A stretch of DNA of 64,000 nucleotides, taken from contig JAIUOC010000009.1 of NCBI GenBank assembly GCA_020161265.1, positions 248,001-312,000 on the forward strand. Direction: 5' to 3'. Position numbers and translations under genes: made by a program. Of this stretch, positions 7,820-18,230 are shown piece after piece. The notes under the pieces are model-generated. The model worked only from the letters and a program-made list of their open reading frames with translations, was not told where the DNA came from and did not search any database. Within the stretch, counting starts at the first letter, position 1, and each line of letters starts with the position of its first letter. The stretch comes from Chloroflexota bacterium. GTDB lineage: Bacteria; Chloroflexota; Chloroflexia; Chloroflexales; Herpetosiphonaceae.

Positions 7820-10800
7820 ATGACGACTCCCTCCGGCTCGCAACTGATGTCCTTGCTGAGTACCTTACAAGATCAGCAAAACTATCAGAATCTCAATTGG
7901 GCTGGCTCTTTCCAGGATTATTTGGACATCGTGGCCAATAATCCCAAGGTCACCCGCAATGCCTTCCAACGGATCTACGACATGATTATGTCGTATGGCT
8001 TGGAAGAGTTCATCGATGCCAAGAAGAAGTTAATTCGTTATAACTTCTTTACCACCAACGAATTTGACGAGCAAGATGCCATCTTTGGCTTGGAAATCCC
8101 ATTAATGCGCTTGGTTAATTTCTTCAAGGCTGCGGCTCACGGCTATGGCACAGAAAAACGGGTGCTGTTGCTGCATGGTCCGGTTGGCTCAGCCAAATCA
8201 ACCATCGCCCGCCGACTGAAACGTGGTCTCGAACGCTATTCACGCAGTGAGGAAGGTGCGCTGTATACGTTCGATTGGTTTTTAGGCGATATCGAAGATC
8301 TCGACGCTGGTAGAGTCAAGGATGCCGATTGGGACCCCTGCCCAATGCACGAAGATCCCTTGCACTTGATTCCAATGGAAATGCGCGAGGCATTTTTAAA
8401 CGAATTCAATGCCAACCTCGAACCAGACGAGCATATTACCATTACTGGTGATCTTGATCCTTCTTGTCGCTATAATTTCCGCGATTTGATGCGTCGTTAC
8501 AATGGCGATTTTGCCAAAGTGCTGCGCCATGTCCGTGTTCGTCGCTTTGTCTTCTCTGAACAAGATCGCGTCGGTATCGGCACGTTTCAACCAAAAGACG
8601 AAAAGAATCAAGATAGCACTGAATTAACTGGCGATATTAATTATCGCAAGATTGCTATTTATGGTTCTGATAGCGATCCACGAGCATTTAGCTTCGATGG
8701 TGAATTTAATATTGCCAATCGTGGCATTATTGAATTTGTTGAAATGCTTAAGCTCGACACAGCATTTTTATACGATTTACTTGGTGCTTCTCAAGAACAT
8801 CGGATTAAATCCAAGAAGTTCGCACAAACTCACATCGATGAAGTTATCGTCGGGCATAGTGTAGCTGGTAATACCCCGATTCCTTATCGCTACAACGGCG
8901 TACCTGGCTGGACAACTTTGAAACAACTTTGCGCTCGATTCAACGCCGATAGCAGTGGTCTTGAGGTGCTATCGTTTGATTTCAATCGGGCCGCCACAAC
9001 TTGGACTCCGGTTAAAACTATTTTCCGCCATCGTTTCACTGGCGATCTGCTGACAACTTCGCAAAAGTGGGGGGTTGTTGAAACCACACCTAATCATTCG
9101 ATCTATTCACGTTCTGGCCAAACCTTCTTTCCTGAAGAGGGGCTTGAATTAGCCGCAGTGCGCTGGCTTGATGATGTGTGGATTAAGCCCGAAGCCCAAT
9201 GGCAGCCAATCGATGTGATTCAGGATATTGATGGCTTTATTCGCGATGATGTAGTACGTTTTGCTAATGGCGCTAAGTTGACCAAACCATGCCAACCTGG
9301 CTGGGCACGCCTCAATTTACCGCGCCATGCAACCCAAATTAAAGCAATTTATGACCCACAACACGACCAACAAGCACTTAAAGATCTCATCACGGTAATG
9401 GTTTGGTATGCCACTGAAGGTCATATCAACGGGCGTAATGGGGGCATTGTCATTAGCCAAAACGATCGTGATGAGTTAGAGCGAGTGCGGCAGGCTTATG
9501 CCAACATTACAACGGCCCATGGTTCAATCGATGCTGGAGCAAAAACCGATAATTGCTGGCGTTTGTACCTCAGCTCGCAAGCAATCGCGGCACTGGTTAA
9601 GCATCATTGTGGCGAACACTCTGAATTCAAGCGCTTACCCGATTTCTTATTCAATTTGCCCAAGCTATATCAACAACATGCCTTTGAAGAATTGATGCGC
9701 ACCGATGGCTCACGCAAAATAGCCCGCGCTGTTGGTGAAGTATGTAGCGATGAGTATCGCGATACATTCTTTGAATATAAAACGCTTTCATCGTTGCTAG
9801 CAACTCAAGTTGGCACGTTATCAACCTTGCTTGGCCATGATTACAGCGTTTATCGACTTGAACGCGAAGATCGTACTCCTGCCTATCGTGTGCGCTTCGT
9901 TTCTGGCTCGGGCAAACGAGGTGGCCGCCACAACCGCTTTGAAAACCGCTTAACCGCCCGACCAGTTGTCGATGAATGGGTCTATGATATTGAGTGCGAA
10001 GGTATTCATAATTTTGTCTGTGGCCTAGGTAACGTAGTTTGCCATAACACTAACGAACCAGAATTCCGTAAGCTTGAAAATAATGAGTTTATGGAAGCAT
10101 TAAAAGACCGTACTGTCCGAATTGATATCCCATACATTACGCGATTGCGTGATGAAATTCGAATTTACGAAAAGGATTTCAATTCAGAGAATGTACGGGT
10201 ACACATTGCGCCACATACCATCGAAGTTGCTGCAATGTGGGCAATCTTAACCCGACTTGAAGAACCAAAACGCGCTAATTTGACCTTATTGCAGAAAATG
10301 AAGCTTTACAATGGCAAATCATTGCCTGGCTTCACTGAAGATAATATCAAAGAACTGCGCAAAGAATCACGGCGTGAAGGTATGGAAGGCATCTCTCCAC
10401 GCTATATCCAAGACAAAATTAGCAATGCCTTGGTTAATTACCAAAGCGATGGCGGAATCAATCCATTTATGGTGATGAATGAGCTAGAAAGCGGCCTCAA
10501 AACCCACTCATTAATTACCAATGAAGAAGATCGCAAACGCTATCGCGAATTATTAGCAATTGTCAAAGAAGAGTACGCTGATATTGTTAAGAATGAAGTG
10601 CAACGCGCTATTTCGGCTGATGAAGAAGCCATCAAGCGTTTGTGCGCTAATTATATCGATAATATCAAAGCTTATACCCAACGCGAAAAAGTGCGGAATA
10701 AATTCACTGGAGCTTATGAAGAGCCAGATGAACGGCTGATGCGTTCGATCGAAGAAAAGATCGATATTCCCGATAATCGTAAAGATGATTTCCGCCGTGA

Positions 10801-11089
10801 AATTATGAATTACATCGGAGCATTAGCAATCGAAGGCAAGACCTTTGATTATCGCACGAATGAACGACTCCATCGGGCCTTGGAATTAAAACTCTTTGAG
10901 GATCAAAAAGACAGCATCAAACTAACCAGTTTAGTTTCAAGCGTTGTCGATAAAGATACTCAAGAAAAAATCGATGTGGTCAAAACCCGCTTAATTCGCG
11001 ATTTTGGCTATAACGATCAAAGTGCTACCGATGTGCTGAATTATGTTGCGAGTATTTTCGCTCGTGGCGATGCGACTCAGCGCAAGTAG
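7820..11089 (+). CDS. prkA: PrkA-type serine protein kinase (AAA+), interrupted by an intein
   Basis: Stress/sporulation-associated protein kinase of the PrkA/YeaG family: an AAA+ ATPase core with a C-terminal kinase-like PrkA domain. The precursor is 1089 residues. Walker A GPVGSAKS is at 120-127. The host sequence breaks after EVIVGH (341-346) and resumes at TNEPEF (744), so the spliced protein would be 692 residues, close to the usual PrkA length. The intervening 397 residues are an intein (separate entry). In the family PrkA works with a DUF444 protein and SpoVR, both encoded next in the same direction. GTAGGAGG six bases before ATG gives strong translation. Confidence 0.95.
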   Translation: MTTPSGSQLMSLLSTLQDQQNYQNLNWAGSFQDYLDIVANNPKVTRNAFQRIYDMIMSYGLEEFIDAKKKLIRYNFFTTNEFDEQDAIFGLEIPLMRLVNFFKAAAHGYGTEKRVLLLHGPVGSAKSTIARRLKRGLERYSRSEEGALYTFDWFLGDIEDLDAGRVKDADWDPCPMHEDPLHLIPMEMREAFLNEFNANLEPDEHITITGDLDPSCRYNFRDLMRRYNGDFAKVLRHVRVRRFVFSEQDRVGIGTFQPKDEKNQDSTELTGDINYRKIAIYGSDSDPRAFSFDGEFNIANRGIIEFVEMLKLDTAFLYDLLGASQEHRIKSKKFAQTHIDEVIVGHSVAGNTPIPYRYNGVPGWTTLKQLCARFNADSSGLEVLSFDFNRAATTWTPVKTIFRHRFTGDLLTTSQKWGVVETTPNHSIYSRSGQTFFPEEGLELAAVRWLDDVWIKPEAQWQPIDVIQDIDGFIRDDVVRFANGAKLTKPCQPGWARLNLPRHATQIKAIYDPQHDQQALKDLITVMVWYATEGHINGRNGGIVISQNDRDELERVRQAYANITTAHGSIDAGAKTDNCWRLYLSSQAIAALVKHHCGEHSEFKRLPDFLFNLPKLYQQHAFEELMRTDGSRKIARAVGEVCSDEYRDTFFEYKTLSSLLATQVGTLSTLLGHDYSVYRLEREDRTPAYRVRFVSGSGKRGGRHNRFENRLTARPVVDEWVYDIECEGIHNFVCGLGNVVCHNTNEPEFRKLENNEFMEALKDRTVRIDIPYITRLRDEIRIYEKDFNSENVRVHIAPHTIEVAAMWAILTRLEEPKRANLTLLQKMKLYNGKSLPGFTEDNIKELRKESRREGMEGISPRYIQDKISNALVNYQSDGGINPFMVMNELESGLKTHSLITNEEDRKRYRELLAIVKEEYADIVKNEVQRAISADEEAIKRLCANYIDNIKAYTQREKVRNKFTGAYEEPDERLMRSIEEKIDIPDNRKDDFRREIMNYIGALAIEGKTFDYRTNERLHRALELKLFEDQKDSIKLTSLVSSVVDKDTQEKIDVVKTRLIRDFGYNDQSATDVLNYVASIFARGDATQRK
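8858..10048 (+). mobile_element. Intein with LAGLIDADG homing endonuclease domain, inside prkA
   Basis: In-frame insertion of 397 residues (347-743 of the precursor). It begins with Ser1 (SVAGNTPIP, block A); block B is TTPNHSI near 422-428; block F is [12 protein letters not shown] (721-732); block G ends NVVCHN with the His-Asn pair at 742-743; and the +1 residue is Thr744. These are the residues needed for self-splicing with a Ser/Thr acyl-shift route. Between the splicing blocks are two LAGLIDADG-like helices, [12 protein letters not shown] (523-534, acidic E533) and [10 protein letters not shown] (622-631, acidic D629), so a homing endonuclease is present and looks intact. No frameshift or stop is seen. 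Confidence 0.93.
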
Positions 11090-11169
11090 GCTCGGACACA
11101 GCGAACGGATTCAATGAGGCATCCGTTCGCTTGCGTGCGTTCCTTCCACTAACAATCAACGGTGAGCCT

Positions 11170-12273
11170 ATGCAACGAGTTGAACGTGATCTCAATCGCT
11201 TCCGCCAAATTGTGCGGGGCAAAATTAAGAAAGATCTACGCAAATATATTTCCCACGGTGAGATGATTGGCCGCCAAGGCAAACGCTTGGTCTCGATCCC
11301 TGTACCATCAATCGATTTGCCGCGCTTTCGCTTTGGCAAAAATCAAGGTGGGGTTGGGCAGGGCGAGGGTGATAACGGCGACCCAATCGGGCGTGGCGAT
11401 GGCTCGCAGCCAGGCGCAGGCGAGGCTGGCGAAGATTCAGGCCAACATTCGCTTGATGTCGAAATGACGATCGAAGAACTGGCGCAGTTGTTGGGCGAAG
11501 AACTGCAATTGCCCAATATTCAACCCAAAGGTAGCAAGAATATTATCTCGCAAAAAGATAAATATTCGGGCATTACCAAGGTTGGCCCAAACTCGCTCCG
11601 TCACTTCAAACGTTCTTTCCGCGAAGCGCTCAAACGCCAAGTCGCCTCTGGTCAGTACGATCCTGATGATCCGGTGGTGGTGCCAATTCGCGATGATATG
11701 CGCTTTCGCACCTGGAAAACCACCGAAATGCCTGAAAGCAACGCCGTGATCATCTATAGCATGGATGTTTCTGGCTCAATGGGTCAGGAGCAAAAGGAGC
11801 TAGTACGGGTAACCGCATTTTGGATCGAAACTTGGCTGCGTTCCCAATACAAACATCTAGAAATGCGCTACATCGTGCACGATGCAGCAGCCAAAGAGGT
11901 CACTCAGGATATTTTCTATCGCATTCGCGAGGGTGGCGGAACCAAAATTTCGTCGGCCTATCGCTTGGTATTGAAACTGATCGAGGAGCATTATTCGCCC
12001 GACGAGTGGAATATTTACCCCTTCCATTTTTCCGATGGCGATAATTGGGGCGGTGGCGATACCCGTGAGTGTGTTGAGCTACTGCGCAACCAAATTTTGC
12101 CCAAAGTCAACCTTTTCTGTTACGGCCAAGTGCGTTCGTTGTATGGATCAGGGCGTTTTGCCCATGATCTGAACGAAAATTTTCGAGCCAACGAAACCAT
12201 GGTCGTTTCCGAAATTGCCGACCGCGACGATATTTACAATGCAATCAAAGCCTTTTTAGGCAAAGGCAAATAG
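11170..12273 (+). CDS. yhbH: DUF444 / YhbH-YeaH family protein
   Basis: Partner of PrkA in the conserved PrkA-DUF444-SpoVR module; biochemical role is not established. 367 residues: a basic N-terminus ([18 protein letters not shown]), a Gly/Asp-rich low-complexity linker (about 60-95), and a C-terminal von Willebrand A-like fold whose MIDAS motif is seen as DVSGSMG near residue 200. Start chosen at the ATG at 11170, behind GGTGAG; an in-frame TTG at 11131 has no better site. It follows prkA by 80 bases. Confidence 0.9.
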   Translation: MQRVERDLNRFRQIVRGKIKKDLRKYISHGEMIGRQGKRLVSIPVPSIDLPRFRFGKNQGGVGQGEGDNGDPIGRGDGSQPGAGEAGEDSGQHSLDVEMTIEELAQLLGEELQLPNIQPKGSKNIISQKDKYSGITKVGPNSLRHFKRSFREALKRQVASGQYDPDDPVVVPIRDDMRFRTWKTTEMPESNAVIIYSMDVSGSMGQEQKELVRVTAFWIETWLRSQYKHLEMRYIVHDAAAKEVTQDIFYRIREGGGTKISSAYRLVLKLIEEHYSPDEWNIYPFHFSDGDNWGGGDTRECVELLRNQILPKVNLFCYGQVRSLYGSGRFAHDLNENFRANETMVVSEIADRDDIYNAIKAFLGKGK

Positions 12274-12275
12274 AA

Positions 12276-12303
12276 GGATGAAGGATGAGGGATGAAGGAT
12301 GAA
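12276..12303 (+). repeat. Left heptamer array (GGATGAA x4) of an S23-gene cassette
   Basis: Four tandem heptamers GGATGAA, GGATGAG, GGATGAA, GGATGAA starting three bases after the yhbH stop. The complement of this array recurs at 12841-12868, so the two form an imperfect 28-base inverted repeat with three mismatches. Confidence 0.85.
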
Positions 12304-12349
12304 GAATGCTAGCTGAAATTGAAAGGTATTTAGGTTTCAGCTAGCATTC
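12304..12349 (+). repeat. Perfect 15-base inverted repeat before the S23 gene
   Basis: GAATGCTAGCTGAAA (12304-12318) pairs perfectly with TTTCAGCTAGCATTC (12335-12349) across a 16-base loop. It abuts the heptamer array directly. It has no T-run after it, so it is not a standard terminator; it may be an RNA hairpin or part of a mobile cassette end. Confidence 0.7.
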
Positions 12350-12374
12350 AATTCAAATTGGGAGGATCGTAACT

Positions 12375-12785
12375 ATGCAAAATGCTGTTGGCCGTGATGA
12401 TTTACGTCAGCGCACAACCCGTTTTGCACTGCAAATTATCCAATGTTATGGTTCATTGCCAAGTCGAGTCGAAGCAACAATTCTAGGCAAACAACTCCTA
12501 CGTTCAGGGACATCAGTCGGGGCAAATTACCGAGAGGCCCATCGCTCACGTTCAAATAGCGAGTTTGTGGCAAAGCTTGGCATTTGCCTGCAAGAACTTG
12601 AAGAAACCGACTACTGGCTTGAATTATTATTTTTAGCTAACCTTCAAACTTCTACAATCATTAATCCATTACGCGATGAAACATCGCAATTAATCGCTAT
12701 TTTTACAACAATTGTTAAGAAGAAACGCTTGCAGCTTAAAGAACCAGTTACAACTTATGATTTCGATGATTACGAAGATTCATAA
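12375..12785 (+). CDS. Four-helix-bundle protein (S23 / TIGR02436-like)
   Basis: 136 residues, all-helical, with the family pattern: Arg-Thr-x-x-Phe-Ala at the start, QLLRSGTSVGANYREAHRS around residues 37-57, EFVAKLGICLQELEETDYWL around 61-80, and a final basic helix. Relatives are encoded in intervening sequences of some 23S rRNAs, and a structural cousin is the Avd accessory protein of diversity-generating retroelements; as a stand-alone gene its role is unknown. GGGAGG lies before the ATG. It sits between yhbH and spoVR, a place where no gene is expected, flanked by inverted heptamer arrays, so it is probably a late insertion. Confidence 0.88.
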   Translation: MQNAVGRDDLRQRTTRFALQIIQCYGSLPSRVEATILGKQLLRSGTSVGANYREAHRSRSNSEFVAKLGICLQELEETDYWLELLFLANLQTSTIINPLRDETSQLIAIFTTIVKKKRLQLKEPVTTYDFDDYEDS

Positions 12786-12840
12786 GGAAAGATAATATGA
12801 ATGGTCATAGAATGAATCTATTTATCCTTCTATAAATATA

Positions 12841-12868
12841 TTCATCCTTCATCCTTCATATTTCATCC
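12841..12868 (-). repeat. Right heptamer array (TTCATCC x4) of the S23-gene cassette
   Basis: TTCATCC, TTCATCC, TTCATAT, TTCATCC: the inverted counterpart of the array at 12276-12303 (25 of 28 positions match). It ends 17 bases before the spoVR start. Confidence 0.85.
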
Positions 12869-12885
12869 TTTCAAAGAGAGGTTCT

Positions 12886-14388
12886 ATGCCACTCAGCAAC
12901 AACGATTTACCCCTCAATTTACAAAAAGCATGGGAGCAAATTGATGGCCATGCCAAACGTTATGGCCTCGATTACTACCCAATTGTTTATCAAATCCTTG
13001 ATTATAATACACTGTACGAAGTTGCTGCAATGGGTGGCTTTCCAACACGCTACCCGCATTGGCGCTTCGGAATGGAGTATGATCAATTAATCAAGGGCCA
13101 TGTGTATGGATTAAGCATCATTTATGAAATGGTGATTAATACAAATCCAGTGTATGCCTATTTGCTCGAAGGCAATATGATTGTTGATCAGAAAACGGTG
13201 ATGGCGCACGTTGCCGGCCATGCCGATTTCTTCAAGAATAATATGTGGTTTGCGCCAACCAATCGTAAAATGCTCGATACCATGGCCAATCATGCTGGGC
13301 GAGTACAACGCTATATCGATCGCTATGGCTACGAAACGGTTGAAGCATTTATTGATACTTGTTTATCAATTGAAAACTTGATCGATTATCACTCGCCATA
13401 TATTAATCGCCCTGAAGCCCAAACGAGCCAGCCAATCGTTGAAGATGACGATATTGAAGTTGCTGAAGGCTTGCCGTTTGAACGTTCGTATATGAAGGAT
13501 TTTATTAATCCACCAGAATTTTTACGCCAGCAACGCGAAAAACTCTTAGAAGAACAGCAAAAAATGCGTAAATTCCCCGAAAATCCGCAAAAAGATGTGC
13601 TGTTGTTCTTGATGAATTATGCGCCGCTTGATCGTTGGCAGCATAATATTTTGGAAATTGTACGCGACGAGGCCTATTACTTCGCTCCGCAAGGCATGAC
13701 CAAAATTATCAATGAAGGCTGGGCCAGCTTTTGGCATAGTCGAATTATGACTACTCATGCCGCCGAAACCTCAGAAATTATCGATTTTGCCGACCACCAC
13801 GCCGGAATTGTCGCAGCTCATCCAGGCCGACTAAACCCCTATCGTTTAGGTTTACTGCTGCTGCGCGACATCGAAGATCGCTGGAATCGTGGGCGCTTTG
13901 GCAAGGATTGGGAACAATGCGACGATATGCGCGAAAAGCGCGAATGGGATCTTAAGCTTGGCAAGGGTATGGAAAAAGTCTTCGAGGTGCGGCGCTTCCA
14001 CAACGATATTACCTTTCTCGACGAGTTTCTTACGCCTGAATTTTGTGTCGAGAACAAGCTATTTACCTTCAAACACAACAACGACACCGATTTGTATGAG
14101 ATCGTCAATCGTGATTTTGGTGCAATTAAATCGCAGTTGCTGAGTGGATTAACCAATTTCGGCCAACCCTATATTTATGTTGAAGATGGCAATTACAATA
14201 ATCGGGGCGAATTGTATTTGCGCCATCGCCATGAAGGTAGCGATTTGCGCATGGATTATGCTCGTGACACGCTCAAGCATATTCATACAATCTGGACACG
14301 TCCGGTCAATCTTGAAACTGTGCTCGATGATAAAAAACGCTTGTTGACCTTCGATGGGAAAGAATACAGCGAACGCCGCATCGATTAA
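12886..14388 (+). CDS. spoVR: SpoVR family protein
   Basis: 500-residue SpoVR/YcgB protein, third member of the PrkA-DUF444-SpoVR module. In Bacillus SpoVR affects spore cortex formation; in non-sporulating bacteria the module is linked to starvation and stress, with unknown biochemistry. The family-typical segments [15 protein letters not shown] and [18 protein letters not shown] are present in the middle of the protein. GAGAGG precedes the ATG. It is cut off from yhbH by the inserted S23 cassette, yet remains co-directional. Confidence 0.93.
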   Translation: MPLSNNDLPLNLQKAWEQIDGHAKRYGLDYYPIVYQILDYNTLYEVAAMGGFPTRYPHWRFGMEYDQLIKGHVYGLSIIYEMVINTNPVYAYLLEGNMIVDQKTVMAHVAGHADFFKNNMWFAPTNRKMLDTMANHAGRVQRYIDRYGYETVEAFIDTCLSIENLIDYHSPYINRPEAQTSQPIVEDDDIEVAEGLPFERSYMKDFINPPEFLRQQREKLLEEQQKMRKFPENPQKDVLLFLMNYAPLDRWQHNILEIVRDEAYYFAPQGMTKIINEGWASFWHSRIMTTHAAETSEIIDFADHHAGIVAAHPGRLNPYRLGLLLLRDIEDRWNRGRFGKDWEQCDDMREKREWDLKLGKGMEKVFEVRRFHNDITFLDEFLTPEFCVENKLFTFKHNNDTDLYEIVNRDFGAIKSQLLSGLTNFGQPYIYVEDGNYNNRGELYLRHRHEGSDLRMDYARDTLKHIHTIWTRPVNLETVLDDKKRLLTFDGKEYSERRID

Positions 14389-14394
14389 GCAACC

Positions 14395-14442
14395 AAAACA
14401 CCACACAGCATCTACAATATCGTCGATGATGTGTGGTGTTTT
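14395..14442 (+). terminator. Terminator of the prkA-spoVR operon
   Basis: Long stem AAAACACCACACA...TGTGTGGTGTTTT with a short internal mismatch, followed by TTTT, seven bases past the spoVR stop. It could also serve the convergent methyltransferase gene. Confidence 0.8.
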
Positions 14443-14494
14443 AATGCCCAAAGGAAATAGCAAAATGGCTATTGGCAGTGGGCTAGACCCGTCT

Positions 14495-15199
14495 TCAACG
14501 GCGCACCCCAACGATACTGCCAGCCCAAAACCACTGCTGCACATCGTCAATCCCAAGGCTATGCTGTTGCAGCGCACGGTTGAGGCTGGCTTGACGCTCA
14601 GCGGGCAGATTGTCCAGCCACATTTCTTCTTTATCGATGCGCAAACGGCTTAGCCCACATTCACGCAGCAAATCGGTCAAATTGCGTTCGCTGTAAAAGC
14701 GGATTGAATGCGCAATCCATTGTTGGACAACTTGCTCGACAAACGAGCGCCCAGGCTCTTCTTCAGGCAGCAAAGCACTGCGCAAGAGCAATTGGCCATC
14801 GAGCGCCAGCGCATCAGCCAAATATTCCACGAAGGCATGTTCATCGGGCATGAATTGAATTACTTGGGCTGCTATAATAATATCGACTCCGCTGCGTGGC
14901 AAATCAAACTCACGCCAATCGGCAACCCCAAACTGAATCGAGTGAATGCCAGCTTGGGTTGCGGCTTGACGCGCTTTGGCAATTTGCTCAGGCGAAATAT
15001 CAATCGCAATAATTTCAGCATCAGGCCAAGCTTGAGCCAGGGCAATCGCCACTTGGCCTTGACCACAGCCAACATCGAATACCCGAGGCTTGGCTGCTAT
15101 CGGCTGACTTTGAAGCAAATGTAATACATCAACGGGCCGCACAAAACTCGTGCCAACTGGAATAGTGGCATAATGGCGAATAAGATCCGATTCATGCAT
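14495..15199 (-). CDS. Class I SAM-dependent methyltransferase
   Basis: Soluble 234-residue enzyme with the Rossmann SAM-binding motif I VFDVGCGQGQVAIALA (about residues 39-54), the acidic motif II IIAIDIS, and motif IV-like VDIIIAAQVIQF. Substrate cannot be inferred. GAAGGAG precedes the ATG at 15199. It is convergent with spoVR and divergent from the ABC exporter genes, so it is probably transcribed alone. Confidence 0.85.
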   Translation of the reverse strand: MHESDLIRHYATIPVGTSFVRPVDVLHLLQSQPIAAKPRVFDVGCGQGQVAIALAQAWPDAEIIAIDISPEQIAKARQAATQAGIHSIQFGVADWREFDLPRSGVDIIIAAQVIQFMPDEHAFVEYLADALALDGQLLLRSALLPEEEPGRSFVEQVVQQWIAHSIRFYSERNLTDLLRECGLSRLRIDKEEMWLDNLPAERQASLNRALQQHSLGIDDVQQWFWAGSIVGVRR

Positions 15200-15357
15200 T
15201 GACTTTGCTCCTTCTAATGCATTCTAATGCTTAAGGGCGATGCGCAACGAACCCTCATCATGTATCGTAGTATCACCTAGAATTATCACAAGAAGATGAT
15301 CAATGCAATGCTGATTTGCAATAATCGGCTAGCTAGGTGTGTGTGGAGCGATAATCT

Positions 15358-16272
15358 ATGACCGCAATTCAGGTTGAGAACCTCGTAAAGATCTATGGCC
15401 CATTGCGAGCCGTCGATGGGATTAGCTTTGAAGTAGCTAAGGGCGAGGTCTTTGGGATGCTTGGGCCAAACGGGGCCGGCAAAAGTACAACCACCGAAAT
15501 GATCGAGGGCTTACGCAAGCCCGACGCTGGCAACATTCATGTTTTGGGTCACGATGTGTTGAAGAATATCGAGCCAATCAAGCAACGGATTGGGATTCAG
15601 CTGCAAACGACATCGTTATTTCAAAAATTAACCACTCGCGAACTAGTTAAATTATTTGCCTCGTTTTTTAAACATACGCTGCCGATTGATGAAGTGATTG
15701 GCTTGGTTAACTTAGAAGAAAAAGTTAACACCGCCTCAAAAGATCTTTCGGGTGGTCAACGCCAACGCCTTGCAGTGGCAATTGCCCTAATCAACGACCC
15801 CGATATTATCTTCCTCGATGAGCCAACAACTGGGCTAGACCCACAGGCGCGGCGCTCGATGTGGGATGTTGTGTCCAATTTGCAAAAACGCGGCAAAACG
15901 GTCTTTTTGACCACCCACTATATGGAAGAAGCTGAGCGTTTATGTGATCGGGTGGCCGTGGTTGATCATGGCAAAATTATCGCTTTGGGCAAACCGCAAA
16001 CCTTGATTCACGATAACTTTCATGAAACCGCGCTCGAATTCTCCGATGATGAGCGTTTGCCTGAAGCGTTGTTGGCGAGTTTGCCAGCGGTTGAGCGGGT
16101 GCAAAATGAAGATGGCATCACCACGCTCTATTCAACTGGCGTTGCTCGTACCACCAATGCACTGATGGCCTTGGTTGAGCAGCAACAAACTGAACTGCGT
16201 GGCTTTACGATTCGGGCGGCAACATTGGAAGATGTGTTTTTGAAATTGACTGGTCGGCGGATTCGCGACTAA
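15358..16272 (+). CDS. ABC-2 type exporter ATP-binding protein
   Basis: 304-residue ATPase subunit, DrrA/CcmA-like. Walker A GPNGAGKST (residues 38-46), signature LSGGQRQRLAVA, Walker B IIFLDEPTTGLDP, switch His in FLTTHYMEEAERL. The last 80 residues form the extra C-terminal domain usual in drug or antibiotic exporters. It precedes its permease by 19 bases. The substrate is unknown; no biosynthetic cluster is adjacent. Confidence 0.93.
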   Translation: MTAIQVENLVKIYGPLRAVDGISFEVAKGEVFGMLGPNGAGKSTTTEMIEGLRKPDAGNIHVLGHDVLKNIEPIKQRIGIQLQTTSLFQKLTTRELVKLFASFFKHTLPIDEVIGLVNLEEKVNTASKDLSGGQRQRLAVAIALINDPDIIFLDEPTTGLDPQARRSMWDVVSNLQKRGKTVFLTTHYMEEAERLCDRVAVVDHGKIIALGKPQTLIHDNFHETALEFSDDERLPEALLASLPAVERVQNEDGITTLYSTGVARTTNALMALVEQQQTELRGFTIRAATLEDVFLKLTGRRIRD

Positions 16273-16291
16273 GTGTGGGAGCAACCAAATA

Positions 16292-17419
16292 ATGTTTGTG
16301 CAACTCTATTTATCGCAATGGCGCGAATTTTCCCGCGACCGGATGGCGTTGTTTTTTACGATTCTGTTTCCGCTGATTTTTATTAGCATCTTCGGCTTGC
16401 TCTACAGCGGCGGCAGCAAATTCGACGAAAAAGTCGGGATTGTGTTGGAAGATCAAGGTCCAATCGGCCCCCAAATCGCCAGCGCAATTGAAGGCTTAAC
16501 TCAAACTCGCGAAGGCCAAGATCCTGAAGAAAATGTCTTTTCGGATATGAAATTCAGCCGTGGCACGACCAGCGAGCTTGAAACCCAATTGCAAAATGGC
16601 GATCTGCAAGCCTTGGTGATTATTCCAGCCGGCTTGAGTGATAGCATTATGAGCGGCCAGCCAGTCAGCGTCACGGTCAAGGTTGATCAAACCAGCCAAG
16701 TGTTCGCGCCGTTCTTCCAAGGCGTGGTTGATAACATCATTACATCGGTTGATCAAAACATTACTCAATCCAAGCCAATGCTGACCATGCAAGTCCAATC
16801 GGTGCTTTCAAACCAAATTCGCGGCATCGATTTCTTGATTCCTGGGATTTTGGCAATGTCGATTATGCAGCTTGGCCTATTTGCCACCGCGCAACCGATG
16901 ATTTCCATGCGGACGCAAGGGGTGCTGAAACGCTTGAATGCAACTCCATTGCCACGCTGGATGCTTTTGGTGAGCTATGTGGCGATGCGTTTAACAATTG
17001 GTTTGCTGCAAACCGTAATCATCATTGCGGTTGGCAAGCTGATGTTTGATGTAGCAATTTTGGGCAATATCTTTGTGTTGATTGGCTGGCTGTTGCTGAG
17101 CATTTTGATGTTTATTGCGATTGGCTTCTTCGTGGCAGCCATCGCCAAAACCGAAGAAAGCGGCAATGCCATCACCCAGTTGATCAACTTCCCAATGCTG
17201 TTTCTCTCAGGGGTTTTCTTCCCCGTGACTGGCTTGCCCGATTGGCTGCAAGTCGTGGTTAAGGCCTTCCCCTTGACCTACACAGTTGATGCCTTGAAAC
17301 AGGTGATGATCAACGCCCCGCCAATTAGCACACCATTGGTCAATCTCGTTGTGCAGGCAGCGTGGTTGATCGTGATGACAGTGCTCTCTATTCGCTTCTT
17401 CCGTTGGGAATCCCGCTAG
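16292..17419 (+). CDS. ABC-2 type exporter permease
   Basis: 375 residues: one N-terminal membrane segment (about 20-40), a large extracytoplasmic domain (about 45-175), then five membrane segments to the C-terminus. This is the ABC-2 (YhgE/DrrB-like) architecture. GGGAG stands before the ATG. It partners the ATPase directly upstream; a good terminator follows. Confidence 0.92.
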   Translation: MFVQLYLSQWREFSRDRMALFFTILFPLIFISIFGLLYSGGSKFDEKVGIVLEDQGPIGPQIASAIEGLTQTREGQDPEENVFSDMKFSRGTTSELETQLQNGDLQALVIIPAGLSDSIMSGQPVSVTVKVDQTSQVFAPFFQGVVDNIITSVDQNITQSKPMLTMQVQSVLSNQIRGIDFLIPGILAMSIMQLGLFATAQPMISMRTQGVLKRLNATPLPRWMLLVSYVAMRLTIGLLQTVIIIAVGKLMFDVAILGNIFVLIGWLLLSILMFIAIGFFVAAIAKTEESGNAITQLINFPMLFLSGVFFPVTGLPDWLQVVVKAFPLTYTVDALKQVMINAPPISTPLVNLVVQAAWLIVMTVLSIRFFRWESR

Positions 17420-17476
17420 CGATAAGGGACAAAATCGTTTAGGGTTGTTTAACGCAGAGGCGCAGAGGATAAGATA

Positions 17477-17526
17477 GGCTCTTGGCTACGTAGATTATCG
17501 TCTACTCTAGTCAAGAGCCTTATTTT
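17477..17526 (+). terminator. Terminator of the ABC-2 exporter operon
   Basis: GGCTCTTG (17477-17484) pairs with CAAGAGCC (17512-17519), with an inner GTAGA/TCTAC pairing, followed by TTATTTT. Confidence 0.75.
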
Positions 17527-17587
17527 AGGCACAAAATCGAATCTTGTGATTAAATTTTCTATCTCCTGTTTCAACATTGAACTCTAA

Positions 17588-17616
17588 TTGACACTCTATC
17601 TGATCTTTGGTAGGAT
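17588..17616 (+). promoter_or_regulatory. Possible promoter of the small membrane protein gene
   Basis: Consensus -35 TTGACA (17588-17593), 17-base spacer, weak -10 TAGGAT (17611-17616). It is about 190 bases upstream of the next start. Confidence 0.3.
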
Positions 17617-17807
17617 TTTGTTGAATAGATTGAGAGCAGAAAAGGTTGGTATTTCCCCCTGCTAACTCCTGTTTACCTCATCACTTACAATGATTTATTT
17701 CTATATTATGTTGGCTTGGATTACGCTATCACTAGGTAATGCAATAAAGATATTCATGCTATTTACTGATTGAAGCTTCCAGCCTTAAAATCATAGAGGC
17801 TAGTCCA

Positions 17808-18230
17808 ATGACAATGAGTTCATCAGCAATTCAAGCACCTCATCCATGGCGGTATTGGCTGGCGCTTACGGGGAGTTTCGGTTATACGCTTGTGAATTGG
17901 CTAATCCCTAGTTTCTATGGGTTATGGCCGATCTATATCGTTGCCATAGCACTACTTTTTACAATCCAGTGGTGGCTGGTATCACCTCATCCTGATGGAC
18001 TGCATTGGATTATTGGTAGTATTGCGATCTTTATCATTGGTTTGTTCGTTACTGGCTTCTGGCTTCAACCAACGCTCTATGCAGAACTCACATCGCTTCG
18101 GCAGACGCTTTTACCAACCCTCACCAGTAATACAGTACTGATCATATGTGGGGTTCTTATCCATGGAATCCTTGGCTTAATGGTGGGAGTTCTTCAATCC
18201 TTACTTATTCCCATCATGCTATCGGCGTAG
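17808..18230 (+). CDS. Small integral membrane protein, unknown function
   Basis: 140 residues with four predicted membrane segments (about 15-35, 38-52, 62-84, 107-135) and short polar loops. No family motif recognised. GAGG stands eight bases before the ATG. Isolated between the ABC exporter and a glycosyltransferase gene. Confidence 0.65.
   Translation: MTMSSSAIQAPHPWRYWLALTGSFGYTLVNWLIPSFYGLWPIYIVAIALLFTIQWWLVSPHPDGLHWIIGSIAIFIIGLFVTGFWLQPTLYAELTSLRQTLLPTLTSNTVLIICGVLIHGILGLMVGVLQSLLIPIMLSA

Larger units (their letters stand above)
17420..17807. other. Intergenic region, 388 bases
   Basis: Holds a CGCAGAGG x2 repeat (17453-17468), the exporter terminator (17477-17526) and a possible promoter for the next gene (17588-17616). 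No open frame with a ribosome-binding site was found. Confidence 0.6.

Noticed and set aside
8858-10048. Separate homing-endonuclease gene or frameshifted prkA
   Set aside because: The frame is continuous from prkA through the insert and back, and both splice junctions have the expected residues, so an in-frame intein explains it.
12375-12785. Avd-like accessory gene of a diversity-generating retroelement
   Set aside because: No reverse transcriptase, template or variable repeat is seen within the window, so only the S23 family call is kept.
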